NCBI RefSeq assembly: GCF_964204645.1
Contig: NC_134035.1
Coordinates: 634,001 to 698,000, forward strand
Length of the DNA stretch: 64,000 nt
Source of the DNA: Tubulanus polymorphus
Lineage: Eukaryota; Nemertea; Palaeonemertea; Tubulaniformes; Tubulanidae
Reading direction: 5' to 3'
Position 1 is the stretch's first letter. Every line of letters begins with the position of its first letter. The notes beneath the pieces were generated by a model. The model was not told where the DNA came from. It saw only the letters and a program-made list of their open reading frames with translations, and ran no database searches. Both the position numbers and the translations under genes were made by a program. Shown here one piece after another: positions 56,501-64,000 of the stretch.

Positions 56501-57992
56501 AACTTGCGAAGGGGAAGGATTTCAAGGTAAAGATTGCAAATGTTGGTGTCCTGGAAATCCTGTGAAGGAATGCGGTACTGGAGGGACGATCACTGGAACC
56601 GGTGGAGGAACTGGGACCGGAGGAGGAACTGGGACCGGTGGAGGAACCGGAACAGGTGGAGGAACCGGAACAGGTGGAGGAACCGGAACAGGTGGGACAG
56701 GAGGTATGTAGTTATGTAAGAAAGCGTCCTATGAACGTAATATGTTCATATTATGATAACAATTTCTTTCTTAAATTTTCTACGTACGTGTACAGAAATT
56801 TCCTATAAATGATTTTTTTCTCCGAGTTTCTGCGTCTTCTTTCTCGCAAAACCTAGAACCCCCACCATACAACTATACGCACCTTTGGCGTGTGAACCTT
56901 AGATCATGCAGTTCCACGTCGAACCCTCCTCCCTGCAAAGATATGACTAGCTATAGGCCTGGAGATTGTTATGAAAATCTTGCCACGATTTCATCTGTAT
57001 GTGAGAAATAATTACGAAGAAAAGTCGGCGTAAAAGCTAGTAATATGAAATAACTTTTTTGTGAGAAAAAAGTCGTCAGTTTTTTTGCCTATTTACTTAA
57101 CTCCCCAGGACGCCACATAATTCCGATTCTGTATTGACTGTCTGTAGAAAGTCGCAGAGAAGTCGGCGAAAAAAAATAGGAAATACGAAATAAACTTTCG
57201 GTGAAAGAATATAAACTCCCCCGCTCACTTTTCTACAGGATGCCACAAAATTAGCATTTTGCACCAAAAAGAAATATTCTTACATATCCTTAAATAAATA
57301 TATGTTGTGTTGTGTTTTTGAAACAATAGGTACATGTGCCGATAAGAATAAAGATTGTAGCGCGTGGAAGTTACGAGGTTTTTGTAGCAGTGGACGATAC
57401 GTTCCGTTTATGAGATTGAATTGTAAAAGATCGTGTGGTTTGTGCGGAGGTACTACAACAACTACTCAAACACGTAAGCGCAACAACCTTCAGGCATCCG
57501 CTTTGATCGCTTGGAGTTATCTGGATCCAGTTCAACAGTTCTGAGTCAAATTTTACTCTAGAGTTAAAACATTGTAAATGAACTAATTCTAACTTAGAGT
57601 TAACTCTAACTCACAACTGTGGAACTGGATCCTGAGTTCAGAGTTAACTCCAACTTACAACTGTGGAACTGGATCCTGAGTTCAGAGTTAACTCTAACTC
57701 ACATACGTGGAACCGGGCCCAGACTGGTAATCAGACTGATTACTCCAAGATCTGATCACACCGCAACATCCTCACTTTAGTTTAACCGAAAATTCGTTAA
57801 GAAACTTTTTTTCTGAATTCGCTATTCAGCTCATCATTCTGTATGAAACATAAAACAACGAATGACTTAATTTCTGTTATAGGATGTGTCGACATGTCGC
57901 GGAATTGTCGGTATTGGGCTGGACGTGGCGAGTGTAGGCGCAACCCGAACTACATGCATCACTACTGTAAACGATCATGTAGGAGATGTTAG
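53519..57992 (+). CDS. Secreted astacin-family metalloprotease with two ShKT domains
   Basis: Zinc endopeptidase, predicted secreted. Exons: 53519-53575, 53671-53719, 53998-54091, 54406-54512, 54882-55069, 55713-55916, 56263-56389, 56485-56703, 57330-57473, 57883-57992; 1299 nt, 432 aa. A hydrophobic signal peptide (about 1-18) is followed by a propeptide ending in a basic RQKR site (about 78-81), right before the mature NAIYNKRW start typical of astacins. The catalytic domain has the zinc site [12 protein letters not shown] (about 171) and Met-turn SVMHYG, plus the four expected cysteines. Then come a small Cys-rich segment, a Gly/Thr linker of repeated GTGGGT, and two ShKT domains (about 350-385 and 398-432; six cysteines each, the first with C-x3-C-x2-C endings). 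The second ends the protein. The propeptide Asp switch looks degenerate (VEYDIL instead of FxGDI). ShKT here is a small disulfide domain, not evidence of a toxin. Confidence 0.93.
53816..53950. repeat. MITE-like repeat, family B, astacin intron 2
   Basis: TGGGCAAGTTGCATAGTCATG on the left and GACTGTGCAACTGGCCCA on the right; it ends less than 50 bp before the acceptor of exon 3. Confidence 0.8.
55346..55510. repeat. Family J fragment with internal 21-23 bp tandem units
   Basis: GGGCGGCAGATCTAGAGGC is followed by repeated AAAAAGGCACTTTTGTCGCATCC-like units, in astacin intron 5. Related to the hAT-like element at 23513. Confidence 0.6.
56573..56703 (+). repeat. 18-bp coding tandem repeat for the Gly/Thr linker
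   Basis: About five copies of GGAGGAACCGGAACAGGT, some with synonymous third-base changes, encode the astacin linker. The last three copies are nearly identical. Confidence 0.9.
57523..57720. repeat. Family A MITE-like repeat with triplicated right end
   Basis: One full family A element (57523-57632) is followed by two further ~44-bp copies of its right end (GAGTTCAGAGTTAACTC ... GTGGAACTGGATCC), to GGAACCGGGCCC at about 57720. Confidence 0.85.
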
Positions 57993-58581
57993 TCGCTGAA
58001 GTAATGGCGACGACGTCGGTAAATTTACTGTAAATCAGTGATTCATTTGATATGGCAATATTTGTAAAATACTTAAGCGTCTAAACTTCAAGCGTCTAAA
58101 CTTCAAAGACAAATATAACTTGGATGATGATCGGTTAGCGCGAAAATGTATTTCTTTTTCTGAACTTTTTGCGTCGGAGAGTGAAATGCGCGCAAGTGAA
58201 ATACGATCGCTGTAATAATTGACAGGTTTCGACGCTTTTGTTTTTGGGTCCACGACGTGAAGTTGAAAATGGGATACTTTATAATTGTGTGTTAAAATAT
58301 TCCACATAAAAAAATCTAGAAAATTAAGAGAAACTTCGTAAAATCGAGATGCTATTGCCCGGTGAAAAAAACGTTGTAGATTGGATAGAGTTGGGAGCTC
58401 TTTTTTTAAACATTACGATCGGTTTAATTTCTTTTTTAGCACGAATTTAACACACATGTATTTTGTAATACACACAAACAACACGTTTTTATAGAATAAT
58501 CTCATGAAAATCACTTCATCCATAACTACATGTATAGGATAGAACTGGTGATAATATATGACATCATCTAATCACGATATT
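57993..58581. other. Convergent intergenic region after the astacin gene
   Basis: Holds the 3' ends of the astacin gene (plus) and the unknown gene (minus). A direct duplication of about 17 bp (AAGCGTCTAAACTTCAAGCGTC) lies near 58076. On the minus strand, ATTAAA at about 58429-58424 is a candidate polyadenylation signal. Nothing else recognised. Confidence 0.45.
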
Positions 58582-59622
58582 CTACCATTCGGAATCGGTG
58601 GCAGTCGTCGCGCAATGGTGCATAACTCTGTCCCCGGTTTGGTTTTGAGCCGAAAGATTCTTCAGCCACCGTCTGATACGTTTGTCCTTTTCGTATCTGG
58701 TTTCCGTGTAAACGGAATCGTATATCTCTCGGTTTTTGCAGGCGGTTTCGGCGACCGAAGCCGCCGCTGCTGTTGTCTGCTGATTCCCGGTGCCAGTTGC
58801 GTCCTCGCCGGCGACGATGCCGGCGCTCGTGTCGTCCGTACTCTCCACGGAAGGTGACGTGCTTATCGACAGACTACGATACGGCGACTTCATCAACGAC
58901 TGCGGGCTCAGGAGATTCCCGGCCTTCGACTTGTCCCCGTAAATCGTCGATTGGTCGTAGGCGGTTAAGTTTGAGCAAGACTTTACTCCGCGACGAGGTA
59001 AATAGTATCGACTCTTTCCGTTGGTCGAAGGGTCGAACGCGTTGGCCGTGCATAAATGGCGTATATCCAAACCGTGATAGGCCCGTAGATCCGGTAAACT
59101 GAATCGCAGATTCTCGATTACATCCGCGAATTTACTGCCGGACATCGACAAATTACTGACGCTTTGACCGACGAGAACTTGAGCGCTGTCGAAACTACCT
59201 AAACTCGAACAGCTCCGTCCGAGCATCCGAGGACTGCCGCCGCGTCGTTCACTGAGATATTGACTCCAAGTGAGGTTTTTATCGACGGGCGACGAGGAAT
59301 CGAACTGCCACGGGCCAACGGCGGCGGCTGCGTCATCGTACCCGTCTAAATCCAACGATTTGAACGTCTTGCGACTGCGGAAACACGGGGAACAGTACGC
59401 GTCCAGACGCCGGTCTTTAGCGTTTACATTGCGCGGGTATCCGCGAATGTTCGTTGACAGAGCGCCGCCGCCGGTAGCGGTGGTATTCGCCAGTTTGTCG
59501 TCCGATTTCAGATCGGGTAGACTCCCGCGGAAACTGCCTCTTCGACACGTTCCATCGTGTAGCATAACAGGATGATCGCTATCATCCGTCGGGTTCAAGT
59601 AAATTGTCGGTTTGGTTTCCAT
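58582..59622 (-). CDS. Unrecognised Ser-rich protein, single coding exon, 346 aa
   Basis: Family not recognised. The frame is long, rich in CpG-containing codons like its neighbours, and has an ATG (METKPTIYLNP) and a clear stop. It is mostly low-order: Ser/Asp/Gly-rich with repeated basic-plus-serine motifs (RRGSFRGSLPDL, RSCSSLGSF, KSCSNL, RSLSIS), a Cys pair CSPC, an Ala-rich run, and a basic C-terminal helix-like segment (YEKDKRIRRWLKNL). No signal peptide or membrane segment is seen. A 3' splice site (TATTTCAG) ends at 59701, 79 bases upstream of the ATG, and a strong donor (CAG, then GTAAG) at 60785-60789, so a noncoding exon about 60790-61140 with a TATA box at 61175-61168 probably starts the gene. 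RxxS motifs suggest a phosphorylated, 14-3-3-binding-type scaffold, which is inference only. Confidence 0.65.
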   Translation of the reverse strand: METKPTIYLNPTDDSDHPVMLHDGTCRRGSFRGSLPDLKSDDKLANTTATGGGALSTNIRGYPRNVNAKDRRLDAYCSPCFRSRKTFKSLDLDGYDDAAAAVGPWQFDSSSPVDKNLTWSQYLSERRGGSPRMLGRSCSSLGSFDSAQVLVGQSVSNLSMSGSKFADVIENLRFSLPDLRAYHGLDIRHLCTANAFDPSTNGKSRYYLPRRGVKSCSNLTAYDQSTIYGDKSKAGNLLSPQSLMKSPYRSLSISTSPSVESTDDTSAGIVAGEDATGTGNQQTTAAAASVAETACKNREIYDSVYTETRYEKDKRIRRWLKNLSAQNQTGDRVMHHCATTATDSEW

Positions 59623-61167
59623 CTCTTCTTGTCGTCCGGTGATTTCTAATAATATATAACTTGTATCTATGTGGCTCCGGGTGATGATCCCCGCTACATC
59701 CTGAAATAACGCAAAATTATGTTCATTTTATTTCGTACGCAATATAAACGAACCTCAGTTACAAACGATTCTCAAGGGATCAATTTCTTCCGATGCGGAA
59801 TTGATTTTTCTCGGGCTGGGACTGAATCATTGCACCGTGTCTACTAAAGCCAGAGTGCACGGTCAAAGGATGGGAGATATGTAGTGCTTTTTCCAAGCTT
59901 GAATTTGATTTATCTTTGAAAACAATATTCAGTCCGGAATCGTTGAGGATGGAATCTTTCAGGTACCTCAACGTTCTCAGGGGTTAGCCCGGACTCGCAC
60001 TCACTCCTACCGGCACCGGACCCGCCACTCATGGAGTGTGTTTAAGTACCCGAACTTATGAAGACCTTTTACGACATCGGTTTATTATATTCCATGTAAA
60101 CATTCCACGTACTCTAGTTGTAGGAGACGATGGTGAAATCGTATCCACAAACGGGCAGTCAATATGAAATTAAAGTGTCATTCGATGGCTGAGCAAATCA
60201 GATAACACATAATTCATGCAAATTGTGAGAGGCGTTGGTAATTAACTGGTGGTGCCTGGCTGATTCTGAGATGTGAACTCGTATTCAACTGTGCGCGCGC
60301 AGTCCCGCGATACGGCGATATCAAAACGGTCAGAGCCGCGATATTGAATGTATCTTGCATTTTTATCCAGTATTTCAGATAATTCCACACGCCGCACGCG
60401 AGGTTTTTTTCCACTGTCTTCGGTGTCATAAGCTATCATCCTCTCGTGGAGCCGGGAAAGGTCGTATATTTTAACGTTGTTCCCTCTACGCGAATGACTT
60501 AGCGCCGTCGGTGCTCTTTAGGGAATATTAACATCACGGATGAAACGCCACGTATGAAAGGGACGCAGCTGCCGAGTCTGTCTTGCGACATTTCATATCC
60601 TTATTATCACCACGACCGCCGTACACAGAAAAACGGCTTGCCCTTTGCTTGAAGAATTTATAATGATTCAAGATGGAGCTGATTTGTGGCGACTTCGATC
60701 GTCGAGTTAATAATAAATCGTAAATTCGTGCCCTGAGAAAATGCGTCGTTTCAGACGATGACAACATATACACTGATAGTGATTCTTACCTGCGGTGATG
60801 GTGTCTTCTTACACTCGGGGTTGAAATTAAAAATGCCTCGCGATATTTAAGTAAGAGACATCGGCGGGTGCTGTGTGACGACGTCGGGTTAACCGTAGTA
60901 GTAGCCATCATCCAGCCTACCATTACGTACTGTCACTGTGATCCAGTATCCACTAATGGTGGTTGCGTCATCATCTCGTCCACGATACGACGACCACGGT
61001 GTCTAATGATTATCGGAGATTGTACATATCTTCTATACACGTAGTAATGCGTTCATAAAAACACTGGAATTAATAGCGACACCAGACGATTGAGAGGGAG
61101 AGAGAGATAGAGAGTCAGCTGCTGCTGTGTCTCGGGTGCTGGCGTGTCACATCTGCGTCGACTGGTA

Positions 61168-61175
61168 TATTTATA
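61168..61175 (-). promoter_or_regulatory. TATA box within a palindrome, minus strand
   Basis: TATAAATA on the minus strand lies inside the near-palindrome GGTATATTTATACC. It is followed about 30 bp downstream by the start of the proposed noncoding exon of the gene at 58582-59622. Confidence 0.45.
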
Positions 61176-61392
61176 CCAGTACGGTACGTTGACTACTGAT
61201 GTTGTTGATGCTGCTGGTGCTGGTGCTGCTGCTGCTGCCGATGCTGCTATGGATGCTGATGTATGTTACAAGCTAAGCTTGCCATCGATTTTCCGACGAC
61301 TCTGCTCTTCGGCAGTTCACCAATCGCTCCGAGCCCGCGCGTCGATCTATCCTTTTGATGTATGGCATATAGATATAAATAGTCTCGGGCGC

Positions 61393-61424
<32 letters not shown>
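61393..61424. repeat. (GA)n microsatellite
   Basis: About 15 uninterrupted GA dinucleotides, located upstream of the proposed minus-strand TATA box. Confidence 0.95.
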
Positions 61425-62894
61425 ACCGCCCGCGTGCTATTCCACATCATTATACAGATGGCCGACAATATTTCAATAGTGAGTCGATCGTTTATCGGGA
61501 GACAGAATTCCCCGAGATGTCACAGAGATATACCAGATCTTACGTATAAATACCACGTCTTAATCGATGTCTTTCAACTCAGATAATTATTGCGCCGCGG
61601 TAACGCATTGAGTCCACGCTTAGAATGTGACAAAAGTACTATTGATATTTAGTGTCATCGATATGTCTATGGTTTCAATAGATACATTCAATTCATCAAG
61701 CCCTCTCTTACCTTACTAATTGAGTTGGATAAACCTTTCGCTGATGGAATGCCCTATTCTGATAATTTCAACTCATTCGTATATAGAGATCCCTTCATTG
61801 ATTTACGAACACAATTTACATAAACAAAAACAACATTACTCATAAGGAATCGTTAGTATTGATTTTCCTCCATTTTTCCTCGGTAAATAAATATGTACTT
61901 TTTGCATATGGGTTGTCATAGCAACAAAAAATAATGAGCGAAATTTCGTACTTGTCCTCACATTCTCAGACTTAATACTTCTTCACAACTGAAATATTTT
62001 AGTTTCAAGTGATTCTCCAGAAATTTTTTTGAGATTTATCTAGGCCAAATATTTGATTGCTACACTTCAAACCCCGCGTTTGTAAGGGACACCAACTAAG
62101 AAAAAATCAAACGAAATCTACCGATCAAATGAATATCAGGGTCAATGCCTATTTCAAGATCAAAACATCTTCACGTCATGTTGTCAGATGACTTTCACTA
62201 GCTCGACAATGCTTTAACATTAATTCGTGGAGTATTCCGTGTAAAGATATAAGTGAAGGATAATTGATTGATATTATTGGACGCAGCGGCAGGAAAGACA
62301 TTCACTACTTATTGCGAAAAGTGTGTGGAATAAGATACGATCAAGGGAATACTATTTGCTTCCTGCACCCGAAATGTATGCGACTGCAAAATGTCTCTTA
62401 ATTGTAAAAGTAATAATATGTAATTTTCATATTCTATATTAACTGTTTAGATATTCTCTGATCCTTCATCGCTTGGCTCTACTGACTGGTTTATATCGCT
62501 ACCGCGCCCCCCTCCCCTTGGAGGGCCCTGACTACGGGCCGGCCTGTCATTTGATACAAGTGCATAACATATTTCTGGTAAAAAAATTGTATAAAGTAAG
62601 AAGTTGAATGGAATGCAATAAACATAGAATGCTGAATAGACCCCTTTATTCCTAATTTCCACTGAGAATCGTCATACATGCAAGTGAAATGATTCTCATC
62701 TATACTTGACAAGCGCGTAAAAAAAACTGTTCAAAAGAAACCAGTTTCAGTGAATGTAGACAAGGCTATAATGAGGATATTTTTTATCGTGAATGATTCA
62801 CCTACGTAATTGTTGCCCAATCTTATTGTAAGATACACAGTACTAGTGCACACTATTTCTACGTTCAATTTGCTCCTAAGAAAAACCATCGAAA

Positions 62895-63647
62895 ATGACG
62901 ACTTCTTTGGATCAGGAAAAATTTGTCAAAACTGACCAGATGTTCGCGGAATGTCGGCGACTGCAGGACATGAATCAGAAGTTGACTACAGAAGATGGAG
63001 GTCAACGCGAGTTTGAGTTTTGCGGGAAGATATTCGTTAATTTTCAAAATGTGTATCATCGCAGCGGTTTCAATTCGATGGCGCTGAATTTACCGGAACC
63101 GACGGCGGCAGACGGTGCTCGATTGTTAGAAATCGGATGCGGAAATGGTTGCATGAGTGTCGTACACTATTTACGTAATGAATCGAAGTTTAGTTACGTG
63201 TTGGCGACCGATATCAACCGACAAGCTTTAGAGAATACTAAAGTGAATTTTGAGCGTTACGCCGTCCCGGGAGAGGTGCGATATTCCGACGTGTTCGATG
63301 ATATTCGCGAAGATGAGAAGTTCGATTTGATATTCTGGCATACTCCTAATCTGTACCAACCAATCGATAAAGCTGAACAGTTGAGCATGTTGGACCGATC
63401 GATGGCCGACCCCGGCTACGAGGCCATTGGCCGTTTTATAACCGGAGCCCACGACCACTTACGCCCGGGCGGTAGGGCTGTGTTTAGTTATGCAAGCCAT
63501 ATCGGACTCATGGATGTTCTTAATGATAAAGCGCTTAAAGCAAATTTAAGATTGGAAAGAATTTGGCACGAAGCCGTCGCTTATAACGAGATATTATCTG
63601 GACATGCTGAGCTATGGCAAGTGGTTGAACCGATCAGTGCTGAGTAA
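62895..63647 (+). CDS. Intronless class I SAM-dependent methyltransferase
   Basis: Probable S-adenosylmethionine-dependent methyltransferase; substrate unknown. The 250-aa frame starts at an ATG after GAAA and ends with TAA. Motif I LLEIGCGNG (about residues 76-84) is the SAM-binding loop; ATDINRQALENTKVN gives the acidic residue after strand 2; the position of the catalytic NPPY of PrmC/HemK-type enzymes reads FWHTPN, so the loop is related in place but not identical. LRPGGRAVFSY is the usual post-motif III strand. The N-terminal half (FCGKIFVNFQNVYHRSGFNS) resembles the lead-in of small-domain methyltransferases. AATAAA at 63675-63680 lies 28 bases after the stop. The other confidently identified genes here have 10 to 29 exons, so the lack of introns is odd; retrocopy or lateral origin are both possible. 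Confidence 0.85.
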   Translation: MTTSLDQEKFVKTDQMFAECRRLQDMNQKLTTEDGGQREFEFCGKIFVNFQNVYHRSGFNSMALNLPEPTAADGARLLEIGCGNGCMSVVHYLRNESKFSYVLATDINRQALENTKVNFERYAVPGEVRYSDVFDDIREDEKFDLIFWHTPNLYQPIDKAEQLSMLDRSMADPGYEAIGRFITGAHDHLRPGGRAVFSYASHIGLMDVLNDKALKANLRLERIWHEAVAYNEILSGHAELWQVVEPISAE

Positions 63648-64000
63648 CTTCACTATACACCATCGCAGTGATATAATAAATTATGCAAATTAGATATCTA
63701 TATTGATTAGTGATCACGATTATTTCAAATGTTAATCATTATTACTTCTATGATTATTATAATTCTTTCAGGTGCAATGACCTGTACAGCCTCTAGGCTT
63801 TCACTATTTCCTTCATTTAACTGTTATTTCTCTTCACTATTGTCGTTATTATATCTTGTACTTTAAGTTAAATGAAAAATAAATTATTATTATTTTTAAT
63901 CATACAATAGATTGTTCTTTTCTGTTGGGTTGTACTAAATACGTTTGACTGCAAACTTATATCAATTTGTTACTTTCAATTTCATTGAATTCAAGTTCGA
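63648..64000. other. 3' flank of the methyltransferase gene
   Basis: AATAAA at 63675-63680 and a second AATAAA near 63879 are polyadenylation candidates. The rest is AT-rich with no recognised feature. Confidence 0.6.

Larger units (their letters stand above)
59701..62894. other. Intron and promoter of the unknown minus gene, then intergenic DNA
   Basis: 59701-60789 reads as an intron and 60790-61140 as a likely 5'UTR exon, both on the minus strand. Beyond it lie a (TGC/TGG)n-like CAG-repeat cluster at about 61197-61260 and a (GA)n run at 61393-61424. From 61430 to 62894 nothing was recognised, apart from ordinary AT-rich DNA and the presumed upstream region of the methyltransferase. Confidence 0.5.

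Noticed and set aside
57330-57992. ShKT domains read as a toxin gene
   Set aside because: They are C-terminal domains of a signal-peptide-bearing astacin protease, a common animal architecture; nothing indicates a stand-alone toxin.

Overview
The window is nuclear DNA from an intron-rich animal. Genes are split into many short GT-AG exons inside AT-rich noncoding sequence full of small foldback and tandem repeats. The cycle/BMAL protein keeps the C-terminal activation tail that Drosophila has lost. Together with an astacin carrying ShKT domains and a TIF1-type TRIM, this points to a bilaterian invertebrate, most likely a lophotrochozoan such as a mollusc or annelid. The phylum cannot be fixed from the sequence alone.

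Layout, left to right. (1) 127-12257, minus strand: a KIF21-type kinesin-4, 29 coding exons, all in frame; its WD40 tail lies beyond the left edge. (2) 12258-15298: a head-to-head intergenic region with a TATA box at 15110. (3) 15299-22868, plus: a complete BMAL1/cycle clock gene, 14 exons, 670 aa. (4) 22869-31181: an 8 kb gene-poor stretch with tandem repeats, MITE-like elements and a 680 bp foldback. (5) 31182-37878, plus: a complete TIF1 (TRIM24/33/bonus) gene, 10 exons, 933 aa. (6) 37879-41206: 3'UTR and intergenic DNA with a 20-copy 28-bp minisatellite. (7) 41207-52500, plus: complete POLD1, 21 exons, 1099 aa. (8) 53519-57992, plus: a secreted astacin protease with two ShKT domains, 10 exons, 432 aa. 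(9) 58582-59622, minus: an unrecognised Ser-rich protein with one coding exon and a probable noncoding first exon. (10) 62895-63647, plus: an intronless class I methyltransferase.

Exon coordinates were read by eye. Each multi-exon model was tested by joining splice phases: KIF21 stays open to the window edge, and BMAL, TIF1, POLD1 and the astacin each total an exact multiple of three ending at a stop codon. The genes do not form one pathway; they cover microtubule transport, the circadian clock, chromatin reading, DNA replication and extracellular proteolysis.

No CRISPR array, rRNA gene or convincing functional tRNA gene was seen. The most unusual content is the repeat layer: about ten families of short non-autonomous elements with terminal inverted repeats, three of which share a GTTAAC-type subterminal motif, plus several long foldbacks and a clean minisatellite.
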